Source of the DNA: an uncultured Caldimonas sp.
GTDB lineage: Bacteria; Pseudomonadota; Gammaproteobacteria; Burkholderiales; Burkholderiaceae
Reading direction: 5' to 3'
NCBI RefSeq assembly: GCF_946480305.1
Contig: NZ_CAMLJQ010000013.1
Location: 38,820 to 102,819 of the forward strand
Length of the DNA stretch: 64,000 nt
In this document: piece after piece, positions 26,526 through 35,833 of the stretch
Layout: every line of letters begins with the position of its first letter
Numbering within the stretch: the first letter of the stretch is position 1
Made by a program: the position numbers and the translations under genes
The notes under the pieces: generated by a model
The model's input: the letters and a program-made list of their open reading frames with translations, nothing else
Database searches by the model: none
What the model was told of the DNA's origin: nothing

Positions 26526-26529
<4 letters not shown>
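25768..26529 (-). CDS. ABC-2 type exporter permease (YadH-like)
   Basis: A 253-residue membrane permease with six hydrophobic spans and the ABC-2 signature region ([34 protein letters not shown]). It matches the YadH/NodJ type of drug or polysaccharide exporter permeases. It overlaps the ATPase gene by 4 bases (ATGA), so the two are one transcription unit and form a half-transporter pair. The substrate cannot be inferred. Confidence 0.92.
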
Positions 26530-27458
<929 letters not shown>

Positions 27459-27593
27459 GGGCGGTCGAGGCGGCAGCGGGCCGAACCGCGAATGATGAAC
27501 GAGATCGGCGTTTCGTGTCCGGTCTACGAGAACCCGTAGCGTGAACAGGCCCTCGCGGGCCCCTGCTGCCGGGCCGGCGCGTCTGCGCGGCGC

Positions 27594-29045
27594 TCAAGCG
27601 TCGGTTTCTTCGGTCAGCTCGCCCAGCGTCGGCAGGTCGGCTTTCAGCAGTGCGTCGGCCTGGTACACGCCGCGGCCGTAGTCGCGCTGGTTCCAGCCGG
27701 GCGGCGTGTGGGCCGTGTCGACCACCAGCTTCTTGAACGCGGCGGCATGCGCCCAGCGATGGGCGCCGTAGGCCGCCTCGAGGTCGGTGCGGCGCCTGGC
27801 CAGCCACAGGGCGGCGATGCCTGCGCACAAGGCGGTGGCGAACGAGGTGCCGTTGCCCGGCCCGTCGATGCGGTAGCTTTCCCGGCCGCCCGTCATCACC
27901 GTGGTGGGGCGGCGGATCGCGTCGGCGGGCCCGCTCACGTCGACGGCCGGGCCGCGCGAGGCGCCGCGCCAGGGGTGGAGGTCGACGCCGTTCGAGGTGG
28001 TGGCGCCCCCGAGCGTGACGACACAGTTGAAGCGGCCCGGGTAGATCACCGGCGGCACGGTGTTGCCCGCCGCGGCGCAGATGATCACGCCTTGGCGGTA
28101 GGCGGCCGTGACGGCCTTGGCGACGCGCTTGCTGCGGCGCGCGGCCCCGAGGCTGATGCTGATGACGCGGGCGCCCTTCGCGACGGCGTCGCCGATGGCC
28201 TTGGCGAGCAGGTCCTGCACGTGATCGATCAGCACGGAATCGGTGATGCGGTACGGGATCACCGGCACGCCCGGCGCCGCGCCGAAGAAGGGGTAGTCGA
28301 TCGGCGGTTGCGGCGCATAGAGCCCGCACAGGACGGAGCAGGTGCGCGTGCCGTGGCCCGGGAAGGAGCCGGTGTGGTTGTCGCGCGGCCCCGGGTATTC
28401 CGGTGGGGCGTTCCAGTGCTCGGGCGGGCCTTCGCCGGTGTCGTAGTCCTCGACCTTGTCGCGCCAGTAGTTGACGCCCTGCTGCGGCAACAGCCAGGTG
28501 CCCTGGGGGCTGCCGAAGCCCAGTGCAGGGTGCTCGGTGTAGCCGGTGTCGATGTGGCCCACCTTGATGTCTGCGTAGGCGCCGGGGCCGTCCGCGCCCA
28601 GTTCGGCCCAGGCGCCCGGCAGGCCGGCCGCCACGACGTGCCAGTCGAGCTTGATCTGCCGCCCCTGGTACCAGCCTTCGCGCCAATAGGTGGGCGGGCG
28701 GATCACGTCGATCGGGGTGCCCGGTGCCGCGGGCGGCACAGGCGTGGTGCGGCCCCGCACGTCGCGCATCAGCGCGAGCTGCGCATAGGCCTCGGCACCC
28801 AGGGTGTTGAAGCCGATCGCGCCGGCCTGCGTGAGGGCGCCGCGCACGTCGAGGCCGCTCTTGCGCAGCGCGGGCGCCACATCGGGCGCGAGCGCAAACC
28901 AGTCGTCGTGCGTCCAGGCGAGCAGCGAGCCCACCATATCGGGCAGCTGGGCGCGGATGCTCGTCTCGAACGCCGCGGCGGTGATGTGCGCATCCAGCCG
29001 GACCAGCTCGACCTGGGCGTCGGCCAGGGGGTTCTTGTTGCTCAT
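27594..29045 (-). CDS. Subtilisin-like (S8) serine protease without signal peptide
   Basis: A 483-residue protease. The triad is visible: Asp 166 ([11 protein letters not shown]), His 231 ([11 protein letters not shown]) and Ser 401 ([12 protein letters not shown]), with the oxyanion Asn near 328 (CAAAGN). The first 110 residues contain no signal peptide and no typical inhibitor propeptide, so the enzyme may be cytoplasmic or exported by another route. The ATG at 29045 ([11 protein letters not shown]) is followed by a well-formed soluble start; the open frame extends upstream but without coding character. Similar intracellular S8 enzymes occur in toxin or contact systems, but no partner is seen here. 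Confidence 0.88.
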   Translation of the reverse strand: MSNKNPLADAQVELVRLDAHITAAAFETSIRAQLPDMVGSLLAWTHDDWFALAPDVAPALRKSGLDVRGALTQAGAIGFNTLGAEAYAQLALMRDVRGRTTPVPPAAPGTPIDVIRPPTYWREGWYQGRQIKLDWHVVAAGLPGAWAELGADGPGAYADIKVGHIDTGYTEHPALGFGSPQGTWLLPQQGVNYWRDKVEDYDTGEGPPEHWNAPPEYPGPRDNHTGSFPGHGTRTCSVLCGLYAPQPPIDYPFFGAAPGVPVIPYRITDSVLIDHVQDLLAKAIGDAVAKGARVISISLGAARRSKRVAKAVTAAYRQGVIICAAAGNTVPPVIYPGRFNCVVTLGGATTSNGVDLHPWRGASRGPAVDVSGPADAIRRPTTVMTGGRESYRIDGPGNGTSFATALCAGIAALWLARRRTDLEAAYGAHRWAHAAAFKKLVVDTAHTPPGWNQRDYGRGVYQADALLKADLPTLGELTEETDA

Positions 29046-29225
29046 GGGCCGCCCTCGTCGTTCGTGTGGTGATCGCGCCAGCGTGGCACAGGCATGCGGG
29101 CGCGGCAAGAGGCGTATCACGGGGCGGGTGCGGGGCCGGGAGGCTGTTGCGGTTTGCAAAGGCTTGGCCGCCACGGCGCCGTGTGCAGCGGCATCATCGC
29201 AAGCCTCACCTCCGAAAGAACCCGC

Positions 29226-29804
29226 ATGCTCAAGCTCTACTTCAACCCCCAGAGCCGCGCGACGATCGCGAAATGGATGCTCGACGAGGCCGGCGCCGAG
29301 TACGAGCTCGTCCACGTCGATTTCCAGAAGCGCGAACACAAGGCGCCCGGCTTTCGGGCGATCAACCCGGCCGGCAAGCTGCCCGCGCTGGTGGACGGCG
29401 ACACCCATGTCTACGAGGGCCCGGCCATCTGCATGTACGTGGCCGAGCGATACCCGCAGGCGCGGCTGGCGCCCGGCGTCGGCGAGCCGGGGCGAGGCCG
29501 CTACCTGTCGCTGATGGTGTACTCGACTGCGCAGCTCGAGCCTTCGATGGGCGACGTGCTGCTGAAGCTGCCGCATGCGCCGGCCCGCGGATGGACCGGC
29601 TTCGAGGAGGTGCAGGACGTGGTCGAGCACGAGCTGGGCGACGGCCCCTATCTGTTCGGCGAATGGTTCACGGCGGCCGACGTGATGATCGGCTCGATGT
29701 TCATCTGGAAGCGCATGTTCGGCGGCCCGCCGGACCGGCCGAAGATCGCCGCCTACGTCGACCGGCTGCTGCAGCGCCCCAAGTGCGGCCTGCGGCGGGA
29801 GTGA
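29226..29804 (+). CDS. Glutathione S-transferase family protein
   Basis: A 192-residue GST. The N-terminal thioredoxin fold has MLKLYFNPQSRATIAKWMLD and the glutathione-site block NPAGKLPALVDGD...YEGPAICMYVAERYP (cis-Pro and the Glu/Gly-Pro pair). The C-terminal helical domain includes LFGEWFTAADVMIGSM. It should conjugate or reduce electrophiles with glutathione; substrate unknown. It is convergent to the DeoR gene with 24 bases between stops. Confidence 0.9.
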   Translation: MLKLYFNPQSRATIAKWMLDEAGAEYELVHVDFQKREHKAPGFRAINPAGKLPALVDGDTHVYEGPAICMYVAERYPQARLAPGVGEPGRGRYLSLMVYSTAQLEPSMGDVLLKLPHAPARGWTGFEEVQDVVEHELGDGPYLFGEWFTAADVMIGSMFIWKRMFGGPPDRPKIAAYVDRLLQRPKCGLRRE

Positions 29805-29814
29805 AGCGTTCGCG

Positions 29815-29828
29815 CCGGCTGCAGCCGG
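29815..29828. terminator. 14-base perfect palindrome between convergent stops
   Basis: CCGGCTGCAGCCGG sits between the GST stop and the DeoR stop and occupies most of the 24-base gap. It may help separate the convergent transcripts, though it has no loop and no T run. Confidence 0.3.
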
Positions 29829-30617
29829 TCAGCCGGGCGGAACGCAGCTGGCGCGCAGGCCCAGCCCGGCCATCGCGACGAGCGCGGGGTCGTCCTCTGC
29901 GGCGGTCGTGAACAGTTGCGCCACGTCGTCGACCCCGGCAACGCGGTACGGCAGCACCGTCCCGACCTTGCTGGCCGTCACCAGGGCCAGCGTCGTGCGC
30001 GCGTGGCGCACCATGGCCTGCTTGATGGCCTGTTCCTCGAACTCGGCGCAGGTGAACCCCGCGGCAGCGCTGACGGCGCACACGCCCAGCACGCAGAGGT
30101 CGGCATGGACCGACTCGACCAGCCGCAGGACGTCCGGCCCCACGAGGGAGGCCGTGCGCGGGTGGAGCCGCCCGGCCGGCATCACCACCTCGCAACGCTC
30201 GTGCTGGCACAGCGCGAGCGCGACCTCGGGGCTGTGGGTCACGACGGTGAGCGGGATGTCGCGCGGCAGGTGGCGGGCCAACAGCGCGTTGGTCGTGCCG
30301 CTGTCGATGAACAGCACGCGCGCGCCGCCGAGCGCGTTGCGCGCGGCGTTCGCCAGGGCGGCCTTCTCGTCGGCGTCGACACCCACCCGCTCGTGCCACG
30401 GGGCCCCGGCGGCCGTCGCAGCCACAGGCATGGCGCCTCCGTGCACGCGCCGCAGCAGCCCTTGCTCGGCCATGTCCTTCAGGTCGCGCCGGATCGTGTC
30501 CTCCGACACCTGAAGCAGCTTGGCCAGTTGCTGGGCCTTGACCTTGCCCTCCCGGGCCAGCAGTTCGACGATGCGCTGCCGGCGCTCGTCGGCCAGCAGT
30601 TCGGTCGAATGTTTCAT
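29829..30617 (-). CDS. DeoR-family transcriptional regulator
   Basis: A 262-residue repressor. The N-terminal helix-turn-helix has RRQRIVELLAREGKVKAQQL and VSEDTIRRDLKDM, then GLLRRVHGGAM; the C-terminal sugar-phosphate-sensing domain has FIDSGTTNALLARHLP and LVGPDVLRLVESVHADL. Family members respond to phosphorylated sugars. The start overlaps the stop of the MFS gene (ATGA), so the two are co-transcribed, and three tandem 10-base repeats upstream of that MFS gene are the likely operator for autoregulation. Confidence 0.92.
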   Translation of the reverse strand: MKHSTELLADERRQRIVELLAREGKVKAQQLAKLLQVSEDTIRRDLKDMAEQGLLRRVHGGAMPVAATAAGAPWHERVGVDADEKAALANAARNALGGARVLFIDSGTTNALLARHLPRDIPLTVVTHSPEVALALCQHERCEVVMPAGRLHPRTASLVGPDVLRLVESVHADLCVLGVCAVSAAAGFTCAEFEEQAIKQAMVRHARTTLALVTASKVGTVLPYRVAGVDDVAQLFTTAAEDDPALVAMAGLGLRASCVPPG

Positions 30618-31780
30618 GGGTGATGCCTCCGGCCGGAGAGTATCGCCACCCCGGTGGCAGCGGCGACCACCAGCCACAGCGTGGTGTCGAGCGAGAAGGC
30701 GGCCGACCACAGACCCACGAGCGGGGGGCCCGCCAGGAAGCCGACGAAACCGACGCCCGAGACAAAGGCGATCGCGTGCTCCGGCGAGCGCGGGCAGCCA
30801 AGCGGTGCGAGCGCGAAGACGATCGGAATCACGTTGGACAGCCCCAGGCCGACCAGCACGAAGCCGCCCAGCGCCAGGGCCGGGTGCCCGCCCTGGGTGG
30901 CGGCGAGCGCTCCGGCCGCGGCCAGCAGGCAGCCGACCAGCAGCACCGGCCGCACCCCGTGGCGGCGGCGCCATTCGTCGCCACTGAAGCGTCCGGCGGC
31001 CATGGCCGCGGAAAACACGCCGAAGCTGGCCACCGACAGGGCCGGCGAGGCTGCGAAGGCATGCACCATATAGACCGCCGACCAGTCGTACATCACGCCT
31101 TCGCACAGCAGGCACAGCAGGGCGGCCGCCCCGAGGCGCCACAGCAGCCGGCTGCGCTCGGGGTGCGCGGCGCCGGTCGGCCCGCCCTCCGCCGGCGCAC
31201 CTGCGTCGTCGGGTGCGCAGGGCAGGCTGCAAAGCACCAGGCCGAGGGCGGCGGGCACGGCCAGCCAAAGGAGATGCGGCGTGCCCCCCGAGAACAACGC
31301 GGCGGCGGCGGCTGCGGCGATCACGCCGCCGGTGCTGAACATGGCGTGCAGCTTCGACATCACCGGACGGCCGAGTTCGCGCTCGAGCGCGACCGCGCGC
31401 GCATTGATCGCAACGTCGAAAGCGGCGCTGCCCCAGCCCAGCAGAAAGGCGCTGATGACGAGCGCCACCGTGCTGGAGACGAGCAGCGTGGCGAGCAGCG
31501 CCTGTGCGCCCAGCACGGCGGTGGCGCGCAGCGTCAGTTGCAGGCCGGCCGCGCGCATCACGCGAGCGCAGGTGAGGAAGGCGACGCCCGCTCCGGCGGC
31601 GAGTGCCAGCAGCACCAGGCTGAGCTCCTGCTCGGTGTACCCATACCGCTGCTTCAGGCCCGGGATGCCGGTGGCCCAGGTCCCCATGAGGACGCCCAGC
31701 GCGAGGAAGTGGCCGCCGCTGGTCAGCAGGCCGGGCGATGCGGTGCGCGAATCGGCCGTCAAGGCGGAAGGGGGTGTCAT
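30614..31780 (-). CDS. Major facilitator superfamily transporter
   Basis: A 388-residue transporter with about 12 hydrophobic spans, beginning GGHFLALGVLMGTWATGIPG. It resembles the YbjJ/FucP-like sugar and nucleoside MFS group (NVIPIVFALAP, GWGSAAFDVAINARAV). The ATG at 31780 is chosen because a GGAG site precedes it and it starts just before the first span; a TTG at 31834 would add a segment lying inside the operator. It is the first gene of the MFS-DeoR operon. A DeoR partner suggests a sugar or sugar-acid substrate. Confidence 0.88.
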   Translation of the reverse strand: MTPPSALTADSRTASPGLLTSGGHFLALGVLMGTWATGIPGLKQRYGYTEQELSLVLLALAAGAGVAFLTCARVMRAAGLQLTLRATAVLGAQALLATLLVSSTVALVISAFLLGWGSAAFDVAINARAVALERELGRPVMSKLHAMFSTGGVIAAAAAAALFSGGTPHLLWLAVPAALGLVLCSLPCAPDDAGAPAEGGPTGAAHPERSRLLWRLGAAALLCLLCEGVMYDWSAVYMVHAFAASPALSVASFGVFSAAMAAGRFSGDEWRRRHGVRPVLLVGCLLAAAGALAATQGGHPALALGGFVLVGLGLSNVIPIVFALAPLGCPRSPEHAIAFVSGVGFVGFLAGPPLVGLWSAAFSLDTTLWLVVAAATGVAILSGRRHHP

Positions 31781-31810
31781 CGTGGCTCCGAAAGTGCGAA
31801 GCCGGATTAA

Positions 31811-31840
31811 ACACGCAAAAATACGCAAAAACAAGCAAAA
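31811..31840. promoter_or_regulatory. Three tandem 10-base repeats, likely DeoR operator
   Basis: On the plus strand three adjacent 10-mers read ACACGCAAAA, ATACGCAAAA and ACAAGCAAAA; on the minus strand this is TTTTGCKTRT three times. They lie 31-60 bases before the MFS ATG. Direct repeats phased at one helical turn are the known recognition style of DeoR-family proteins such as GlpR and AgaR. Confidence 0.65.
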
Positions 31841-31908
31841 GGGAGAGGGCTCCGAGCTGGCGCCAGGGTCTTGAAGCTGAAGAAGGGCGAAGGGATGCGG
31901 TTTTCGAC

Positions 31909-31954
31909 TAACAAAAACTTGACCAAAACGCCTCGGGAGATAAACTTTTTGTTA
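31909..31954. promoter_or_regulatory. Inverted repeat ending on the hipB start codon
   Basis: TAACAAAAACTT (31909-31920) and AACTTTTTGTTA (31943-31954) form an inverted repeat matching at 11 of 12 positions with a 22-base spacer. The right arm ends at the A of the hipB ATG. It is the likely autoregulatory operator for HipB, blocking both transcription and start access. Confidence 0.6.
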
Positions 31955-32331
31955 TGCCTAAGGACAGCCCCGCCCTCGCCTCCTTGCCGCCCGCCAGCAT
32001 GCAGGCGCTGCGCCAGCTGGGCGAAAACCTGGCCATTGCCCGCATCCGCCGCAAGGAGCCGCAGCGCGCCTGGGCCAAGCGATTGGGCGTGTCGGTGCCC
32101 ACGCTGATCCGGATGGAGCAGGGTGATCCGGGCGTGGCCGTCGGCATCTACGCAACCGCCCTGTGGCTGATCGGCCGCGCACACGCGCTGCCCGAGTTGG
32201 CCGATCCGCAACACGACCGCGGCGCACTCGAGATGGACGTGCGCGAAGCGCTGCAGCGCCGCGCGGTGCGCTCGGCGGCTTCGGTCGAGGCGCGCCTTGC
32301 GCGGCAACGCAAAGCCGGTGAGCCGCAATGA
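31954..32331 (+). CDS. hipB: HipB-like antitoxin, XRE helix-turn-helix
   Basis: A 125-residue protein. The helix-turn-helix occupies about residues 18-70 (LRQLGENLAIARIRRKEPQR, AWAKRLGVSVPTLIRMEQGD). Members bind DNA as dimers, repress the operon and neutralise HipA. It overlaps hipA by 4 bases (ATGA). The long C-terminal tail (residues 80-125) is Arg/Ala-rich and longer than E. coli HipB. The inverted repeat overlapping its start codon is the probable operator. Confidence 0.85.
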   Translation: MPKDSPALASLPPASMQALRQLGENLAIARIRRKEPQRAWAKRLGVSVPTLIRMEQGDPGVAVGIYATALWLIGRAHALPELADPQHDRGALEMDVREALQRRAVRSAASVEARLARQRKAGEPQ

Positions 32332-33563
32332 ACGAGCCGCGCTACACGCCGGCCGACCGGCTCTACCTGTGGCTGCTCACCCGGCCCGAGCACCCGGTGC
32401 TGATCGGTGAATTGAACACCGTGCGCACGCTGCGCGGCGTGTCGCTGCGCTATGCCGACGGCTGGCTGCAGCATGGGTTCGCGCTCAGCGAAGACCTGCC
32501 GCTGATGGCCGAGGAGTTCCTGCCGCAGGAGCGCGACACGGCGGTCGGTGCGGTCGACGACGCGCGCCCCGACCGCTGGGGCGAGCGGGTGATCCGCTTC
32601 ATCGACAAGCCGCCGCGGCTGTCGCTGCTCGAATACCTCTACTTCGCGGGCGACGACCGCTTTGGCGCACTCGGCGTGTCGACCTCTGCGCAGCACTACC
32701 TGCCGCGCCGCACCGGCCCGCTGCCGACGCTGGCCGACACCGAAGCCATCCACACGCTGGTGCGCAAGGTGCTGGACAACGAGCCCATCGCGCCTGAACA
32801 GCAGCGGCTGATCTCGCCCGGCGTGACGATGGGCGGCGCGCGCCCCAAGGCGCTGGTAACGATCGACGGCGCGCCCTGGGTCGTGAAGTTCGCCGACGGC
32901 GAGCCGGCCGATACGCCGCTGGTCGAGCACGCGACGATGACGCTCGCGCGGCAAGCCGGCATCCGCACCGCCGAGACGCGGCCCGTGCCGCTGGTCGACG
33001 GCCACGCGGTGGCGGTGAAGCGCTTCGACCGCACGAGCGGCGGGCAGCGCGTGCATGCGCTGTCGGCCAACGTGGCCTTGAAGGCCGCCGGCGAGCGCCT
33101 GGGCTACCCGGAGCTGGCGCAACTGCTGCGGCGCCGCGGTGTCGTCGGGGGCGACGTGTATGCCGCGCAGATGCACGAGCTGTTCCGCCGCATGGTGTTC
33201 AACATCCTGATCGACAACACCGACGATCACGAGAAGAACCATGTGCTGCTGGTCGACGATGCGCAGCAGTACGAGCTGTCGCCGGCGTTCGACGTGCTGC
33301 CCTCGGGCCAGGCGCTCGGCTACCAGCAGATGCGCGTGGGCCGCGACGAAGCGGATGCGACCATCGACAACGCGCTGTCGATGTGCAGGATGTTCTCGTT
33401 GAAGAAGAACGAGGCGGTGGAGCAGGTGCGCCGGGTGGCGCGCGTGGTGGACGGCTGGCAGGCGCACTACGCGAGCTGCGGCGTGAGCGAGCGCGACGTG
33501 GCGCTCTATGCCGAGCAGATCGACCGGGACTTCCTGCGCGTGCAGCGTCAGGCCTATCTGTAG
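32328..33563 (+). CDS. hipA: HipA-like serine/threonine kinase toxin
   Basis: A 411-residue HipA-family kinase. Key motifs are the P-loop-like GVTMGGARPKALV (near 165-177), the catalytic DDHEKN with Asp 299 in NILIDNTDDHEKNHVLL, and the metal-binding Asp 322 in LSPAFDVLP. The E. coli enzyme phosphorylates glutamyl-tRNA synthetase and induces persistence; the target of this relative is not known. All key residues are present, so it should be active. It overlaps hipB and ends 7 bases from the convergent MazG-like gene. Confidence 0.9.
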   Translation: MNEPRYTPADRLYLWLLTRPEHPVLIGELNTVRTLRGVSLRYADGWLQHGFALSEDLPLMAEEFLPQERDTAVGAVDDARPDRWGERVIRFIDKPPRLSLLEYLYFAGDDRFGALGVSTSAQHYLPRRTGPLPTLADTEAIHTLVRKVLDNEPIAPEQQRLISPGVTMGGARPKALVTIDGAPWVVKFADGEPADTPLVEHATMTLARQAGIRTAETRPVPLVDGHAVAVKRFDRTSGGQRVHALSANVALKAAGERLGYPELAQLLRRRGVVGGDVYAAQMHELFRRMVFNILIDNTDDHEKNHVLLVDDAQQYELSPAFDVLPSGQALGYQQMRVGRDEADATIDNALSMCRMFSLKKNEAVEQVRRVARVVDGWQAHYASCGVSERDVALYAEQIDRDFLRVQRQAYL

Positions 33564-33570
33564 ACGCTGA

Positions 33571-33906
33571 TCAGCCGTGCCCCGGCCGCGCCCCGGCCGG
33601 AAAGCGCGTCTCGTTGCGGTCCATCTTGGCGTGCGCCGCGTCGATCAGGTCGATGCCCAATGCATCGGCCAACCGCGCGAGGTAGATGAACACGTCGGCC
33701 GCTTCGTCGCGGATGCGCTGCAGGCGCTCGGCATCCGGTGCATGGCTTTCGGCTTCGGTCAGCCACTGCAGCTCGGCCACCAGCTCGCCGGTTTCGCCGG
33801 CCAGCGCCATCGCCAGGTTCTTCGGCGAGTGATACCGCTCCCACTGCCGCGCGGCCGAAAACTCGCGCAGCCGTTGCGTCAGCGCTTCGAGCCGGTCGTC
33901 GCTCAT
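33571..33906 (-). CDS. MazG-like nucleotide pyrophosphohydrolase
   Basis: A 111-residue all-alpha NTP pyrophosphatase of the dCTPP1/RS21-C6 type. The metal-binding pattern is GETGELVAELQW followed by DEAADVFIYLARLADALGID. Such enzymes hydrolyse non-canonical or excess dNTPs to monophosphates. The ATG at 33906 follows a GGAG site. It lies 5 bases after the YiiX-like lipoprotein gene on the same strand and is probably co-transcribed. Confidence 0.9.
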   Translation of the reverse strand: MSDDRLEALTQRLREFSAARQWERYHSPKNLAMALAGETGELVAELQWLTEAESHAPDAERLQRIRDEAADVFIYLARLADALGIDLIDAAHAKMDRNETRFPAGARPGHG

Positions 33907-33911
33907 CGTGT

Positions 33912-34727
33912 TCACTCCTGCGCCACGCGTTCGGGCGGCGCGGTGTACTTCAGGTGGCCGACGTAATGCAGCGCCTGCTCCACGGTCATCGAGGGCACGT
34001 CGTCGGAGCGCATGTGCAGGATGTCGGCCGGGCTCATCCAGTGCGCCTTCGCCGTGGTGATCGGCAGCCCGGCATGACGGTAGGCCTCCATCACCAGCTG
34101 CGAGCAGAAAAAGCGGTCGTCGCTGCCGGTGCCCAGCTGCACCAGCGCCACGCCGCGCAGGCAGAAGTCGCGCACCAGGCCCGGCACCAGCGGCAGCTCG
34201 CACACGCGCCGCTCCACCGCGAACGGCGCATGCAGCATCACACCCAGGTAGCCATAGCGGCTGCCGACCTTCTCATGCGCGAAGTCGCGCATCAAGGCGG
34301 CCGCCTCCGGCGTGGTGCCGGGGTGGCGGAAGGCCACCACCATCGCTTCTTCTTCCAGCACCGCCTGCACCGAGCGCGTGCGCACGCCCTCGCCGACCGC
34401 CTCGATCACCTGGCCGTCACCGACGTACAGCGCGGCGTGGCTCACCGGCGCGAGCGTCAGCACCTGGATGCCCACCGACGTGATGCCGCTGCCGGCCGTG
34501 AGCAGGATGTCGCCGGGCCGCAGTGCTTCGGCGCCGATCAGTTCGCCGCCGTTGCCAGGCGACAGCGCCGGGTTCTGGAACTTCACGCGCAGGCTGGCGA
34601 TGTCTTCGAGGAGCGGCAGCGTCGGGCGCGCCGGGCGTTCGACCTCGACGCGGGTCGCGCAACCGGCCAGCGCGATGGCGCCGATCAGCAGGCCGGTCAA
34701 TGCGGGCAAGCGGGTGGATGTGGGCAT
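33912..34727 (-). CDS. YiiX/permuted NlpC-P60-type lipoprotein
   Basis: A 271-residue lipoprotein: signal peptide with lipobox LAGC (Cys 23). The mature part has the circularly permuted papain-fold pattern: LRPGDILLTAGS, His 97 in APVSHAALYVGDG, and Cys 208 in RFFCSQLVMEAY. Such enzymes cleave amide or ester bonds in peptidoglycan or lipids. Both catalytic residues are present. It is followed on the same strand by the MazG-like gene. Confidence 0.85.
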   Translation of the reverse strand: MPTSTRLPALTGLLIGAIALAGCATRVEVERPARPTLPLLEDIASLRVKFQNPALSPGNGGELIGAEALRPGDILLTAGSGITSVGIQVLTLAPVSHAALYVGDGQVIEAVGEGVRTRSVQAVLEEEAMVVAFRHPGTTPEAAALMRDFAHEKVGSRYGYLGVMLHAPFAVERRVCELPLVPGLVRDFCLRGVALVQLGTGSDDRFFCSQLVMEAYRHAGLPITTAKAHWMSPADILHMRSDDVPSMTVEQALHYVGHLKYTAPPERVAQE

Positions 34728-34816
34728 GAAGGGCTCCGGGCGGCACGGGACTGCAGCGCAGCCAGGCCGCGATTCTGCGGCTTCCCGCGCCGGGCCGCCA
34801 CCCCTTGCGCGGGGGC

Positions 34817-35548
34817 TCACAGCAGCGCGAGAAACGCCCGTCTCACCTCCGATGCACCCACCAGGCTGGGCTCGATCGTGCGTACGAACCACGCCGGCGT
34901 GCCGCGCAGGAAGTGCGCATGCAGATCGACCAGCTTGCCGTGGCGTGCCGCCTGTGCCGCCAGCACATCGTTCACGCGCCGGTGGTTGGCGCGGGCGATG
35001 CGGGCTTCCACGCCGAGGAAGTTGCGGGCGTCATCGCCGAAGGTCGGGTCGTAGACGGTGCCGATCAGCACCGGCCGGACGGGCAGCGCCTGCAGGAAGC
35101 GGCCGAGCGCCGTCTCGAACGCCCGCAGGCCCGGCCCGGTGTCCGCAGCCAACCCCCGCAGCAGGTCGTTGCCCCCCACGGTGAGCAAGGCCGCGCACGG
35201 GCCTTGCGGGCGCACCACGCCTCTTGCCTGCGCGGGCAGCCCGTCCACCGTGGCGCCGTCGACGGCGCGGTGTTCCAGCCTTGCCGGCCCGCGCGATTGA
35301 AGATCTCGGCCCTTGAACTCGGGGAACAGGCCATCGTCGTTGCGCACGATGAGCTGTCCGGGGTGGACGCCGTGCGCGTTGTAGTGGCCGCAGTCGAGGA
35401 TGGAGTCACCGAAGGTGAACAGCGTGAAGGGAACACGTTGCCCGCCCTGGGCGTGCCCGTCGCCGATCGCGGCGGCGAGCAGCGTCGCGCAGCCACCCGC
35501 CATGCAGCGCCTTCGACCCGGCGAGAACGGCGAAGCGGTCATGTGCAT
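34817..35548 (-). CDS. SGNH/GDSL-type hydrolase, exported
   Basis: A 243-residue esterase/acyl hydrolase. A signal region after GRRRCMAGGC ends around GHAQ (residue about 34). The nucleophile is Ser 49 in FTFGDSILDCGHYN; the Gly/Asn blocks are LLTVGGNDLLRG and the C-terminal catalytic region contains VDLHAHFL. It could deacylate lipids or polysaccharides in the envelope. The ATG at 35548 overlaps the stop of the 50-residue zinc-ribbon gene by one base (TGATG), so the two are translationally coupled. Confidence 0.85.
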   Translation of the reverse strand: MHMTASPFSPGRRRCMAGGCATLLAAAIGDGHAQGGQRVPFTLFTFGDSILDCGHYNAHGVHPGQLIVRNDDGLFPEFKGRDLQSRGPARLEHRAVDGATVDGLPAQARGVVRPQGPCAALLTVGGNDLLRGLAADTGPGLRAFETALGRFLQALPVRPVLIGTVYDPTFGDDARNFLGVEARIARANHRRVNDVLAAQAARHGKLVDLHAHFLRGTPAWFVRTIEPSLVGASEVRRAFLALL

Positions 35549-35700
35549 CACGCGTCCCCGACGGGTTCGATGACGATGCCGCTGCCGTCGCACGCCGGGC
35601 AGCGCGCGCCATCGGGCAGCGTGCCGCGTCCGGCGCAGCGGGGGCATGTGTTCTCGCCAGCCTGCTTTTCAGGTGGGTCTTCAGCCGGTGTGGCGGGCAT
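35548..35700 (-). CDS. 50-residue zinc-ribbon protein (two CxxCxGxG motifs)
   Basis: A short protein with two DnaJ-type zinc-knuckle repeats, CPRCAGRG and CPACDGSG, 14 residues apart. Four cysteines in this spacing should bind one zinc ion. The N-terminal 17 residues are acidic and Pro-rich. It is too short to be DnaJ itself. The stop overlaps the SGNH hydrolase start by one base. Similar miniature zinc-ribbon proteins occur in Betaproteobacteria without known function. The start is the only ATG in the frame. Confidence 0.7.
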   Translation of the reverse strand: MPATPAEDPPEKQAGENTCPRCAGRGTLPDGARCPACDGSGIVIEPVGDA

Positions 35701-35833
35701 CGCAAGCTTTCGTCGAAGGGGTAAGGGCGTTGCAGCAAATCGCGTGCGCTCCCGCGGCTGAGCCCGGGCACCGCGTTTGCTCGGCCCGTCTCGCTGGCCA
35801 CCATCCGGTGCGCTGGTGTCATGAAGGATCCCG

